DNA from: DATHWB01 sp040880725
GTDB lineage: Bacteria; Actinomycetota; Acidimicrobiia; Spongiisociales; ZC4RG35
Reading direction: 5' to 3'
Assembly (NCBI GenBank): GCA_040880725.1
Contig: JBBDHV010000005.1
Coordinates: 113,848 to 177,847 of the forward strand
Length of the DNA: 64,000 nucleotides
The notes beneath the pieces are model-generated. The model saw only the letters and a program-made list of their open reading frames with translations. It was not told where the DNA came from and searched no databases. The first letter of the stretch is position 1. Each line of letters opens with the position of its first letter. The translations under genes and the position numbers were made by a program. This document shows, in pieces, positions 42,400 through 50,801 of the stretch.

Positions 42400-42996
42400 A
42401 TGGCATATCCCCGGCGGTTGTTGAGTCCAGGCGAGGAAGTGGTGCGGGAGTTTCGCCCCCACTGGCAGTTTCTGGTGTTGCCGATGGTGTTTTTCGTGGT
42501 GGCCGTTGTTGCGATCGTGTTCGCGTTCGCCCAGTTGGATGGAGGGGCGCGGTGGATCCTGGTGCTCGGCGCCCTTGCGGTGTGGATCATCCTCAGCGTC
42601 AAGCGCGTGGCCGACTGGCTCACCACGCAGTACGTCATCACCAATGAGCGAGTGGTGTATCGAGCGGGCGTGTTCTCACGCTCGGGAATCGAGATTCCGC
42701 TCGAGAGCATCACGAACGTCGCGTTCAGCCAGTCGCTGGTGGAGCGTTTCATTCGTTCGGGTGACCTCGTGATCGAATCCGCCGGCGAGACCGGCCAGAG
42801 CCGCTACGCGGACATCCCGGATCCCGAACAGCTGCAGTCGCTCGTCTACCAGCAGCGCGAGGCGCGGACGTTGTCACTCCGCCGGGGTGGCTCCTCGGTT
42901 GCCGACGAGTTGTCCGGGCTCCAGGACCTGCGGGAACGTGGGGTTCTCACCGAGGAGGAATTCGAGGCACAGAAGCGGAGACTCCTCGACGGATGA
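42400..42996 (+). CDS. Bacterial PH-domain (YdbS-like) membrane protein with SHOCT tail
   Basis: 198 aa. Two membrane helices (about 28-48 and 53-70) are followed by a bPH2 domain beginning TTQYVITNERVVYRAGVFSRSG (shown in part). A C-terminal SHOCT motif ends the protein (ELSGLQDLRERGVLTEEEFE). Such proteins are membrane-associated with unknown role. ATG 42400 follows TAGCGT (42386-42391) by 8 nt, so the gene has its own leaderless promoter and is not read from the upstream RNA units. Confidence 0.85.
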   Translation: MAYPRRLLSPGEEVVREFRPHWQFLVLPMVFFVVAVVAIVFAFAQLDGGARWILVLGALAVWIILSVKRVADWLTTQYVITNERVVYRAGVFSRSGIEIPLESITNVAFSQSLVERFIRSGDLVIESAGETGQSRYADIPDPEQLQSLVYQQREARTLSLRRGGSSVADELSGLQDLRERGVLTEEEFEAQKRRLLDG

Positions 42997-43031
42997 GCCC
43001 CGCTATGGCGCGGCTTCGGTAGAATCTGGTC

Positions 43032-43301
43032 ATGGCGTACGAAGCTGTCGAGAGTGTCGAACCGAAGGCGAGTCACGGTGCCCCGATCGTAGAACGGGTG
43101 CTTGCCACCAAGGAGACCGAGGACGAGGCGATCGCCTACGCGCGCGTGGCCCGGGATGCGTTCGTCGCTTCCGGGAGCACCGACTACGCCTGGTGGATCG
43201 TGCGGGAGCCGGGGATGACTTTGGCGCGTTGGATCGCCGATTCGACGTCGTCGAAAGAGTTCGTGCTCGATCTGCGTTCCGGCGAACTGGTCGAGTACTG
43301 A
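43032..43301 (+). CDS. Conserved hypothetical small protein
   Basis: 89 aa, acidic N-terminus, then ATKETEDEAIAYARVARDAF and DYAWWIVREPG and a C-terminal EFVLDLRSGELVEY. I do not recognise a family. ATG 43032 follows TAGAAT (43020-43025) by 6 nt, a leaderless arrangement. Downstream is a small membrane protein gene. Confidence 0.65.
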   Translation: MAYEAVESVEPKASHGAPIVERVLATKETEDEAIAYARVARDAFVASGSTDYAWWIVREPGMTLARWIADSTSSKEFVLDLRSGELVEY

Positions 43302-43376
43302 CCGGCCGCCGCATCCGAGCTCTCGCCGATGAGTGATCTCGGCGGCCACGCTTCGCTGTCTACGATCCTCGACCGG

Positions 43377-43787
43377 ATGCACACACTTCTCTTCGCCCAG
43401 GCCGACCTGCCGCTCGTCGTGTCGTTGCATCGTGCCGTCGGTTGGTACGTGGTGGGGCTTCTCGGGATCCTCGGGCTCTGGGGGATCGGGTTGGCTGTCT
43501 TCCGGAGGGAACCGAACCGACTCTTCTGGATCGCGGCCGGCGTCGGTTTCGTCGTCGGCGTCTCGCAGGTTGCCCTCGGACTCGTCGGGTTCGCGGTCGA
43601 GGACTTCGACCCGGGGAATCAGCATCTGTTCTACGGGGTCGTGCTGATGTTCACATTTGGCTTCGTCTACATCTACCGAAGCCAGTTCAGCCGGCGTCCC
43701 GCGCTCGCGTACGGGCTCGTGTTCCTCTTCTCCATGGGATTGGGCATTCGGGGGATCATGACGTTCGGGCAGAGTTTCGGAGCCTGA
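43377..43787 (+). CDS. Small four-helix membrane protein
   Basis: 136 aa from ATG 43377 (MHTLLFAQADLPLVV), with four hydrophobic segments (GWYVVGLLGILGLWGIGLAV, LFWIAAGVGFVVGVSQVALG, LFYGVVLMFTFGFVYIY, ALAYGLVFLFSMGLGIRG). TACGAT (43361-43366) 10 nt upstream fits a leaderless start here; ATG 43329 in the same frame would add 16 residues but has no SD. Family unknown. fabI-like follows after 9 bp. Confidence 0.65.
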   Translation: MHTLLFAQADLPLVVSLHRAVGWYVVGLLGILGLWGIGLAVFRREPNRLFWIAAGVGFVVGVSQVALGLVGFAVEDFDPGNQHLFYGVVLMFTFGFVYIYRSQFSRRPALAYGLVFLFSMGLGIRGIMTFGQSFGA

Positions 43788-43796
43788 GGAGGGCAC

Positions 43797-44594
43797 ATGT
43801 TGTTGGAAGGAAAGCGGCTGGTCATCACCGGGGTGCTCACGGACGACTCGATCGCCTGGCATACCGCGCGCATCGCCCAGGAGGAGGGTGCCGAGGTGGT
43901 GTGCACCGGATTCGGGCGCGGACTTCGCCTCACGGAACGGTCGGTGCAGCGTCTTCCGAGTCCGGCCGATGTGCTCGAACTCGACATCAACGATTCCGAC
44001 CATGTCGAGCGCTTCGCCACCGCGGTCGCCGACAAGTGGGATCGAGTCGACGGCGCCCTGCACGCCATTGCATTCGCGCCGGCTGACGCCCTCGGAGGGA
44101 ACTTTCTGTCGACGCCGCCGGAAAGTGCGGCGACGGCGTTCATGACATCCGCGTTCTCCTACAAGACCCTCGCGGTGGCGTTGCGGCCGCTGATGACCGA
44201 CGGCGGGTCGCTGGTCACCCTCGATTTCGACAACAGTCAGGCGTGGCCGGCCTACGACTGGATGGGTGTCGCGAAGTCGGCGCTGCAATCGGTGACCCGA
44301 TACCTGGCACGCGATCTCGGGCCTGATCGGATTCGGGTCAATGCGGTGTCGGCGGGTCCGCTCGGCACCGTCGCTGCGAAGTCGATCCCGGGGTTCGATC
44401 GTTTTCGGGAAGTGTGGAACGAGCGTGCTCCGCTCGTGTGGGACGAGTCGAATCCCGAACCCGTCGCCCGGATGGCCTGTCTGCTGATGTCGGATTGGAT
44501 GCCGATGACCACAGGTGAGGTGGTCCACGTCGACGCAGGGTTCCATGCGGTGGCCGCCGGCAGCGGAGGAGCCGGGATCACGCCAGAGGACTGA
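43797..44594 (+). CDS. inhA: Enoyl-[acyl-carrier-protein] reductase (FabI/InhA type)
   Basis: 265 aa short-chain dehydrogenase fold. It reduces the enoyl double bond at the end of each fatty-acid elongation cycle with NADH. The glycine region is ITGVLTDDSIAWHTA, as in InhA. The catalytic pair lies in YDWMGVAKSAL (Tyr and Lys, YxxMxxxK spacing). The C-terminus MTTGEVVHVDAGFH is typical. SD GAGGAGG (43788-43794) directly precedes ATG 43797. The close similarity to InhA rather than Gram-negative FabI supports an actinobacterial host. Confidence 0.93.
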   Translation: MLLEGKRLVITGVLTDDSIAWHTARIAQEEGAEVVCTGFGRGLRLTERSVQRLPSPADVLELDINDSDHVERFATAVADKWDRVDGALHAIAFAPADALGGNFLSTPPESAATAFMTSAFSYKTLAVALRPLMTDGGSLVTLDFDNSQAWPAYDWMGVAKSALQSVTRYLARDLGPDRIRVNAVSAGPLGTVAAKSIPGFDRFREVWNERAPLVWDESNPEPVARMACLLMSDWMPMTTGEVVHVDAGFHAVAAGSGGAGITPED

Positions 44595-46368
44595 GCTGGG
44601 GCGCGGGGACTGCCGCAGGGAGGCTCACCGTGAAGGTGGCTCCGCCGCCGGGTGTGTCACCGACGACGACCTGACCGCCCATTGCTTCGACGAGGCCCCG
44701 TACGATCGACAGACCGAGGCCCGTCCCGCCTTTCGTCCGTGTCTCCGACCGCTCGAGTTGGGTGAACGCGTCGAAGATGTGCGAGCGCAGGTCGACGGGA
44801 ATCCCCCGGCCATGGTCGATCACGTCGATGTCGATGCGTGACCGAACCTCCCGGGCGACGAGTTCGACCGGACTCGTCGGGGCGTACTTGGAGGCATTGT
44901 CGACCAGGTTGATGAACACGCGCCGGAGATGATCGGGGTCGGCGGCGACGGTGAGCCAGCGCGGCTCCACCGAGATCGTCAAGTCGGGCCCGTCCGCCAC
45001 GGTGGATCGCAATTCGGTGAGTACATCGAGGACGGGGACCGGCTGGATCGAGATCGGGATCGTCTGGCGGTCCACCCGGGACGCGAACAGGAGATCCTCG
45101 ATGAGACGCTGCAATCGGTTGGCTTGGCGTCTGGCCGAGTCCATGAGCTCCTCGGTGGCCTCCGGTCCGATGCCCGGTCGCTTGACCGTGTCCAGTGATC
45201 CGATGATGGAGGTGAGCGGGGTGCGCAGTTCGTGGCTGACCACCGACACGAAGTCGGTCTTCATTTGTGCGACCTCACGCATCCGGCGCGTCATTTCGGC
45301 GGCCGCCTCGTAGCGGCCCAGTTGGGAGAGGACGAGGGCGGCAGGCGCCGCGAGAGAGGCCACGTCGTTGACCTGCTGTTCGGTGAATTGGGCAGCAACA
45401 GGGTCACCGACGGCGAGCACGCCGACGTTGTGGCCTTCGACGCGCAGGGGCGCGACGATCGCATCGTCGATCCCCAATTCCCCGAGGACTCCGAACTGGT
45501 CGGGGCGCTGGGTGATGCGTTCCAGGCGGATCGCCTTGGCGCTTCGAAAGACTTTCGTCACGATTCCGCCGCCTGTCACCCGTACCGTGATCTCATCGAC
45601 GTCGAGGGTGTGGCCGTTGACCCACATGGGGCTGACGACACGCAGGGTGTGGTCTTCGGGTCGATACAGGAACACCACACCGACTTGGGCATCGACGTAG
45701 CGGCAGATGCGTCCCACGATCTCGGGTAGACCTTCGGACAGCGACTCGGCGCCGGCCAGTGTCGTCGAGACTGCATAGAGGCGTTGAAAGTTCTCGCGCT
45801 GGGATGCGAGCGCCGCCTGATGCTCAGCTGCGAGCCCGGCCTCCTTCGCGAATTCGGTCCCGATGAGGAGGGTGGCGGCGGCCACGACGCCGATCGTCAA
45901 CACCGGGATGAACAGATCCGAGAAGGTGTCCGCCTCGGCTGTCACCATCGCCGCGATGATGACCATGAGCGCCGCGAGGATCGAAACGAAGATGTGACGG
46001 ATCGGTTCGAGAATGAGGCCGGTGAGAACCACGATGCCGGGGAAGATGGGGAGGGCGGCCTGGAAGAGACCTTCCACCGTTGCGATCGCCGTGAGTGTCA
46101 ACAGGAGCGCCACCGTCCACGCCCACGCGAGCAATGGACCGTGGTTGCGCCGCAGGACCGCCACCCAGTCGGTCCCGCTCGCCAGCGAGAGGACGACCAG
46201 GAAGGCCGCGACCGTGATCAGAAAGCGCCTGTCGGTGAACGTCTCGGTCCGTACGGCCGCGGCGGTGAGCACCACCAGCAGCACCCAACCGAGCATCACG
46301 CTGCGTCGCAGGGCCGCGGCGCGGAACCGCACGAGAGCGCTGAGTGTCGGCTGCTGGCCAGGGGTCAT
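44578..46368 (-). CDS. Membrane sensor histidine kinase with GAF domain
   Basis: 596 aa. Several N-terminal helices (about 20-165), coiled coil, GAF domain (about 190-330), HisKA dimerisation domain with phospho-accepting His in VSHELRTPLTSI, and HATPase with N box NLVDNASKYAP, DHGRGIP and GGTGLGLSIV. No response regulator is adjacent, so the partner is elsewhere. Start ATG 46368 was chosen over an upstream in-frame extension with no family resemblance. It is divergent from the hydrolase gene and overlaps inhA by 17 bp at the 3' end. Confidence 0.9.
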   Translation of the reverse strand: MTPGQQPTLSALVRFRAAALRRSVMLGWVLLVVLTAAAVRTETFTDRRFLITVAAFLVVLSLASGTDWVAVLRRNHGPLLAWAWTVALLLTLTAIATVEGLFQAALPIFPGIVVLTGLILEPIRHIFVSILAALMVIIAAMVTAEADTFSDLFIPVLTIGVVAAATLLIGTEFAKEAGLAAEHQAALASQRENFQRLYAVSTTLAGAESLSEGLPEIVGRICRYVDAQVGVVFLYRPEDHTLRVVSPMWVNGHTLDVDEITVRVTGGGIVTKVFRSAKAIRLERITQRPDQFGVLGELGIDDAIVAPLRVEGHNVGVLAVGDPVAAQFTEQQVNDVASLAAPAALVLSQLGRYEAAAEMTRRMREVAQMKTDFVSVVSHELRTPLTSIIGSLDTVKRPGIGPEATEELMDSARRQANRLQRLIEDLLFASRVDRQTIPISIQPVPVLDVLTELRSTVADGPDLTISVEPRWLTVAADPDHLRRVFINLVDNASKYAPTSPVELVAREVRSRIDIDVIDHGRGIPVDLRSHIFDAFTQLERSETRTKGGTGLGLSIVRGLVEAMGGQVVVGDTPGGGATFTVSLPAAVPAPQLSPLA

Positions 46369-46449
46369 CGTGTCACAGGGGTTGGATCGGGTCACTGTAT
46401 TGTCGGTCTCTTGGCGGGACGGGTTGAGGATCGGAGTGTCGGACCCTGC

Positions 46450-47187
46450 ATGGCACTGAAGTCGGTGGCGAACGGAGTGTTCGCCGAAACACACGGTTCA
46501 TGGCCGCCCCGGGTGGTGGCCCTGCACGGATGGGGCCGTCGCGGCTCCGATTTCGACCGTGCTCTGCAAGGGCTCGACGCGATCGCCGTCGACCTTCCCG
46601 GATTCGGAGCGTCGCCCGGTCCCGCATCCGCCATCGGCGCTCGAGGATACGCGGATCTCCTCCAGTCCGTGGTCACAGACCTCGCGGAGCCGCCGGTCCT
46701 CGTTGGCCATTCGTTCGGGGGGAGGGTCGCGGTGTGTCTCGCCGCAGCGGTCCCCGTCAAGGGCCTGGTGCTGACCGGGGTCCCGCTGATCCGCCGACAG
46801 GATCCAGCGACGCCACAGTTCGCCTTTCGGGTCCTTCGATGGGCTCATCGCAAGGGTCTCGTCTCTACCGAACGGATGGAACGCGAGCGTCGCCGCCGCG
46901 GCTCTGAGGACTATCGGGCAGCCGAAGGGGTCATGCGCGACATCCTCGTCACGGTGGTCAACGAGACCTATGAAGCCGAGCTGGCGACCGTCGCCGCGCC
47001 CGTACGGCTGGTGTGGGGGGCAGCCGACACCGAAGTGCCCCGTTGGGTCGCAGACGAAGCCGCTGGCATCCTCCGTTCCGCGGGGACTGCGACCGAGCTC
47101 ATGACTTTGGACGGGGTCGGACATCTCGTCCCGACCGCGGCTCCTGATGCGCTGCGTCGCGCCATCGATGAGATGCTGGGCGCATGA
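46450..47187 (+). CDS. Alpha/beta hydrolase, first gene of a MurF-like/Ddl-like operon
   Basis: 245 aa. Oxyanion motif ALHGWGRRGSDF, nucleophile elbow GHSFGGR (Ser), acid WGAADTEVP and His in GVGHLVP. Residues 1-240 form a compact hydrolase with a small cap. The ATGA overlap with the MurF-like gene shows coupling, so the substrate may be a cell-wall intermediate or lipid; that is inference. Confidence 0.85.
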   Translation: MALKSVANGVFAETHGSWPPRVVALHGWGRRGSDFDRALQGLDAIAVDLPGFGASPGPASAIGARGYADLLQSVVTDLAEPPVLVGHSFGGRVAVCLAAAVPVKGLVLTGVPLIRRQDPATPQFAFRVLRWAHRKGLVSTERMERERRRRGSEDYRAAEGVMRDILVTVVNETYEAELATVAAPVRLVWGAADTEVPRWVADEAAGILRSAGTATELMTLDGVGHLVPTAAPDALRRAIDEMLGA

Positions 47188-48692
47188 TCGAGATCCTGGC
47201 GGCGGCATCGGTACTCGGCGCGGCGGTGGCGGCGATGCGGTGGCTGCGAGTGGCCCAGCGCGAGCACTATCTCCCCGGCGTCACGCGTTTCGCCCGGCTC
47301 TGGTGGGGGATCGATGGCGGGAACCGTGTGCTGTTCGCGCTTGGAGTTGCCTCGTGCCTGCTGGCATTGGTGGTCCCGCCGGCCGGGTTGGTGGCGGTGG
47401 CGGCGGCACTCATGGGACCGCTCGGGCTCGGGGTCAAGGGTCGCACGTCGTCCCTGGCCTGGACCGCGCGGCTCCGCCGGCTGGCTGGGGTCGCGGGCTT
47501 CCTTGCGTTGTGCCTGGTGGCGATCGGGGTGTGGGTCGAAGCTGCCTGGTTCATTGCGGCGGTGCCGCTCGGTCTCCCGCTCGTCGTCGACGCCGGACTC
47601 CGGCTGACTGCGTCGTTCGAGCGGAGCCGGGGAAACCGCTGGGTCGCCCAGGCCGCCGAGTCACTTGTGCGTATCGACCCGACGGTGGTCGCCATCACCG
47701 GTTCGTACGGCAAGACTTCGACCAAGAATCTCGTGTCGCATCTCCTCGGCGGCGTCCGGGCGGTGACGGCGTCTCCGGCGAGCTTCAACAACCGCATGGG
47801 CCTCGCCCGGGCGGTGAACGAGCATCTCGCAGCCGGGACCGACGTGTTCGTCGCCGAGATGGGTACGTATGGGCCTGGCGAGATTCGAGATCTCTGCGAA
47901 TGGATTCCGCCCGATGTCGCCGTCATCACTGCGCTCGGGCCGGTGCACCTCGAACGTATGCGCTCGTTGGCGACCATCGCGTCCGCCAAGCGGGAGATCC
48001 TGGAGGGTGCTCCCGTCGCGGTGGTGTCGGTGGACCATCCGCTGCTTGCGAAGATCGCAACCGAGGAGGCAGCATCGCGGCGCATCGTGACCGCCTCGGG
48101 ATCCGGGAACACGGCCGACGTGTGTGCAACTGCAGACGGAACGGTCGTCGTCGCCGGAGTCGAGGTGGGGCGCTTCCAGCCCGAGCGCGCCCACCCGGGC
48201 AACGTGGCCTGTGCCGTGGGTGTGCTCGTCGCGCTCGACATCGATCTGGGCCATGTGGCGAGTCGGCTGGGCGAACTCCCCGAAGTGGCGCATCGGCGCA
48301 CCGTCGGTCGGTCCGAGCGCGGCTTCGACATCGTCGACGACACCTTCAATGCGAACCCCGCCGGGGCGCGCGCCGCTCTCGAATTGCTTTCCGGTCTTGG
48401 TCGCCCGCGGGGACGCAAAGTCGTGGTGACCCCCGGCATGATCGAACTCGGGGCCGCACAGGACGCCGCAAATCGGACGTTCGCCCTTGATGCCAGCCAG
48501 CACGGCGTGACGGACTTCGTCGTGGTGAACCGCACGAATCGCCCGTCCCTGGTGACTGGTGCGCGAGAGGCCGGCATCGCCTCGGTTATCGTCTTGGACA
48601 CTCGTGAGGAGGCCGTGCGCTGGGTGCGGGAGACACTCGCCGAAGGCGATGCCATCCTCTACGAGAACGACCTCCCCGACCATTACCCGTGA
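47184..48692 (+). CDS. Membrane-anchored MurF-like Mur ligase
   Basis: 502 aa. Residues 1 to about 150 hold four or so hydrophobic segments that normal MurF lacks. The Mur ligase core follows: ATP-binding GSYGKTSTKN (about 172-181), FNNRMG, EMGTYGPGEI, and the C-terminal domain with NANPAGARAAL. MurF adds D-Ala-D-Ala to UDP-MurNAc-tripeptide; this paralogue lies outside the usual division cluster and is joined to a Ddl-like gene. It may build a modified or alternative peptide at the membrane. Confidence 0.83.
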   Translation: MIEILAAASVLGAAVAAMRWLRVAQREHYLPGVTRFARLWWGIDGGNRVLFALGVASCLLALVVPPAGLVAVAAALMGPLGLGVKGRTSSLAWTARLRRLAGVAGFLALCLVAIGVWVEAAWFIAAVPLGLPLVVDAGLRLTASFERSRGNRWVAQAAESLVRIDPTVVAITGSYGKTSTKNLVSHLLGGVRAVTASPASFNNRMGLARAVNEHLAAGTDVFVAEMGTYGPGEIRDLCEWIPPDVAVITALGPVHLERMRSLATIASAKREILEGAPVAVVSVDHPLLAKIATEEAASRRIVTASGSGNTADVCATADGTVVVAGVEVGRFQPERAHPGNVACAVGVLVALDIDLGHVASRLGELPEVAHRRTVGRSERGFDIVDDTFNANPAGARAALELLSGLGRPRGRKVVVTPGMIELGAAQDAANRTFALDASQHGVTDFVVVNRTNRPSLVTGAREAGIASVIVLDTREEAVRWVRETLAEGDAILYENDLPDHYP

Positions 48693-48695
48693 GAC

Positions 48696-49754
48696 ATGTC
48701 ACTTCCTGCAGTGTTGTTCGGTGGACCTTCTCCCGAGCACGACATCAGTATCACCACCGGCCTCATGGCGACTCGCACGCTCGGTGCCTGCCACGCCGTC
48801 TACTGGGACAAGACCGGCCGGTTCCACCTCGTTGACGAAGGTCTCGAACCGAAGGATTTCGCCGACGGGACTCCCCGCAAGGCCCGCGAGCTGACGCTCG
48901 TCGCCGAACCTGGCGGAGGATTTCATCTCAAGCGGCGACGGCTGGACATCTCGGTCATCGTCCTGGCGACCCACGGGGGTCCGGGAGAAGACGGAACCCT
49001 GCAGGGCATGCTCGATCTCGTCGGGTATCGGTATTCGGGACCAGGACAGGCCGGATCAGCGCTCGGCATGGACAAGTTGGCGTTTGGGGCCACCGTCGAA
49101 CAGCTGGGACTTCCGACACTGCCCCGTGCGCTACTTTCCTCGAAGCCGTTCGACTTCGACGGTCCCTACATCCTCAAGCCGCGTTTCGGGGGCTCGTCGA
49201 TCGGGATCGAGGTGGTGGAGGACCACGCCACCGCAGTGGCACTCGCCGCCTCCTCGCCCCACCACGTCGATGGGACCGTGGCGGAGCCGTTCCTCGACGG
49301 CGTGCGCGACCTGCAGGTGGCGCTGCGCGTGTATCCGTCCACCCAGACGTCTGCCATCGAGGAGCCGGCTCCGGCGGCCGGAGGGGTGTACAGCTACCAG
49401 CAGAAGTACCTGGTGTGGGATGACGCGAGCGGGGTTTCGAACCCCACGGCCGACCTCGCGTCGGATGTGGAAACCGAGGTTCGCCGCATGGCGGAGGTGG
49501 TCGGCCACATGATCGGGGTGCGGGGCATAGCCCGCGTGGACTTCCTGCTCATGGGTGACGCACTGTACGTCAACGAGATCAACACGATCCCCGGCTCGCT
49601 GTCAGGCGCGCTGTGGGCACCCATCACGCGTGAGGAGTTGTTGCGTGACGTGGTGGCGGAACTGGAGTCGACCCCGCCGCGTCGCTACTCCAGCCACGGG
49701 GCGGATGGCACGGCATTGAGAAACGCCCGGTCAATCGCGAGCAAGCTCGGTTGA
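48696..49754 (+). CDS. D-alanine--D-alanine ligase-like ATP-grasp protein
   Basis: 352 aa. N-terminal LFGGPSPEHDIS (family signature G-G-x-S-x-E-H-x-x-S) and ATP-grasp core with ILKPRFGGSSIGIEVV and the metal-binding end VNEINTIPGSLSG. The gene starts 3 nt after the MurF-like stop. It could supply a D-Ala-D-Ala or a variant dipeptide for that ligase. The omega-loop is shorter than in standard Ddl, so substrate specificity is open. Confidence 0.85.
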   Translation: MSLPAVLFGGPSPEHDISITTGLMATRTLGACHAVYWDKTGRFHLVDEGLEPKDFADGTPRKARELTLVAEPGGGFHLKRRRLDISVIVLATHGGPGEDGTLQGMLDLVGYRYSGPGQAGSALGMDKLAFGATVEQLGLPTLPRALLSSKPFDFDGPYILKPRFGGSSIGIEVVEDHATAVALAASSPHHVDGTVAEPFLDGVRDLQVALRVYPSTQTSAIEEPAPAAGGVYSYQQKYLVWDDASGVSNPTADLASDVETEVRRMAEVVGHMIGVRGIARVDFLLMGDALYVNEINTIPGSLSGALWAPITREELLRDVVAELESTPPRRYSSHGADGTALRNARSIASKLG

Positions 49755-49761
49755 CCGGGCG
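49724..49761. terminator. Long hairpin between convergent genes
   Basis: CGCCCGGTCAA (49724-49734) pairs perfectly (11 bp) with TTGACCGGGCG (49751-49761). It spans the stop codon of the Ddl-like gene and ends 14 bp before the stop of the convergent gene. It probably ends transcription from both sides; it has no T-tract. Confidence 0.6.
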
Positions 49762-49775
49762 GCGACGAAATCAGG

Positions 49776-50012
49776 TCAGAGGTTGACCACCGGGCAGGTC
49801 AAAGTGCGGGTGATTCCGTCGATCGCCTGGACCTTCGCGACGACCAGCTTTCCGAGCTGATCGACATCCTCGGCTGAGGCGCGGACGATCACGTCATAGG
49901 GACCCGTGACATCATCTGCGGTCTCCACACCGGGGATCGTGCGGACTTCTTCGGCGACCAGGGCGGCCTTGCCCACCTCGGTCTGAATCAGGACGTACGC
50001 CTGAACAACCAC
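49776..50012 (-). CDS. Stand-alone Lrp/AsnC ligand-binding (RAM) domain protein
   Basis: 78 aa. The whole protein is the AsnC/Lrp C-terminal ligand-binding domain (AYVLIQTEVGKAALVAEEV ... GPYDVIVRASAEDVDQLG); the helix-turn-helix half is absent. Such SraA-like domains oligomerise and bind amino acids. GTG 50012 is preceded by the SD-like GAGAGGAG. Partner regulator unknown. Confidence 0.85.
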   Translation of the reverse strand: MVVQAYVLIQTEVGKAALVAEEVRTIPGVETADDVTGPYDVIVRASAEDVDQLGKLVVAKVQAIDGITRTLTCPVVNL

Positions 50013-50097
50013 TGTGCGTGCTCCTCTCGGGGGACGTTGCGGCGACTCTACCGAGCGGCAAGGTTCCGCGTCGTGACGACTCGCAAGGAGTTGGCGG

Positions 50098-50313
50098 TCA
50101 GTATCCGTCCTGGCCGACGCGGAGGTTGCCGGCGTAGTCGCGGCCGTCGTCGGTGGAGACGTCGTAGATGATCCGCTGGCCCTGGCGGAGCATGCGGAAG
50201 ATGGAACCTTTGAGGGAGCCGGGGCGCAGATAGATCTCCACGCCGCCTTCGTCGGGGACGACCACGCCGTAGCCGGTGGTGGGATCGTAGGACTTGACGA
50301 CGCCCTGTGGCAC
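50098..50313 (-). CDS. Cold-shock-domain-like small protein
   Basis: 71 aa, CspA-type OB fold (PQGVVKSYDPTTGYGVVVPD ... EIYLRPGSLKGSIFRML, then GQRIIYDV). The RNA-binding aromatic pattern of classical Csp is only partly kept. The start is GTG 50313, 2 nt after the rpmB stop, so it is co-transcribed with rpmB. It may be an RNA-binding protein. Confidence 0.75.
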   Translation of the reverse strand: MPQGVVKSYDPTTGYGVVVPDEGGVEIYLRPGSLKGSIFRMLRQGQRIIYDVSTDDGRDYAGNLRVGQDGY

Positions 50314-50315
50314 TG

Positions 50316-50504
50316 TCAAGCCTTCTCGATCTTCCCGGCGCGGATGCACGACGTGCAGACCCGGGCACGCCGGGTGTTGTTTCCGTGCTTCACGCGAACA
50401 CGTTGGATGTTTGGGAGCCAACGGCGATTGGCCCGCTTGTGCGAGAAGCTGACACTCTTTCCGTAGGTCGGCTCCTTGCCGCACACTTCGCAGCGATAGG
50501 ACAT
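50316..50504 (-). CDS. rpmB: 50S ribosomal protein L28
   Basis: 62 aa. Conserved L28 core (SHKRANRRWLPNIQRVRV) with a zinc-type cysteine set: CEVC near the start and CTSC near the end. SD CAGGAG (50520-50515) lies 10 nt before ATG 50504, with a TAGCCT -10 further upstream. As in other actinobacteria, rpmB is divergent from the DAK2-like/recG block. Confidence 0.95.
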   Translation of the reverse strand: MSYRCEVCGKEPTYGKSVSFSHKRANRRWLPNIQRVRVKHGNNTRRARVCTSCIRAGKIEKA

Positions 50505-50666
50505 TTGTGGAACTCCTGGGACGGCCGGGAAGGCTACCAGGGACGTCGGCCACTCTCCCAAACGGAGTGTGACGACACCCTCGCACCTCGGTCCCGCCGA
50601 GACGTGGTCGGTCCCGGTCACGCCGTGGAAGCCCGGCCGGGAGGGTGGTTCATATACTCGCCGTCC

Positions 50667-50801
50667 ATGCCGAGCGAAGACGTACCCGGAAACCGGACCA
50701 ACGCGTTCGGCGCCGCACCCATGACACCGGTCACTGACGGGGCTGCGGCGAGGGCTTTCACGGTACCACCATCTCGGGACGATCCCCTGGCGGCGTTGTG
50801 A
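50667..50801 (+). CDS. Possible 44-aa leader ORF before the DAK2-like gene
   Basis: MPSEDVPGNRTNAFGAAP and following residues, 44 aa. ATG 50667 follows TATACT (50653-50658) by 8 nt, so it would be the leaderless first ORF of the recG operon. Its TGA overlaps the GTG of the next gene (GTGA, 50798-50801). It has no recognised domain. It could be a translational-coupling leader or the remnant of a longer DAK2 N-terminus. Confidence 0.4.
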   Translation: MPSEDVPGNRTNAFGAAPMTPVTDGAAARAFTVPPSRDDPLAAL

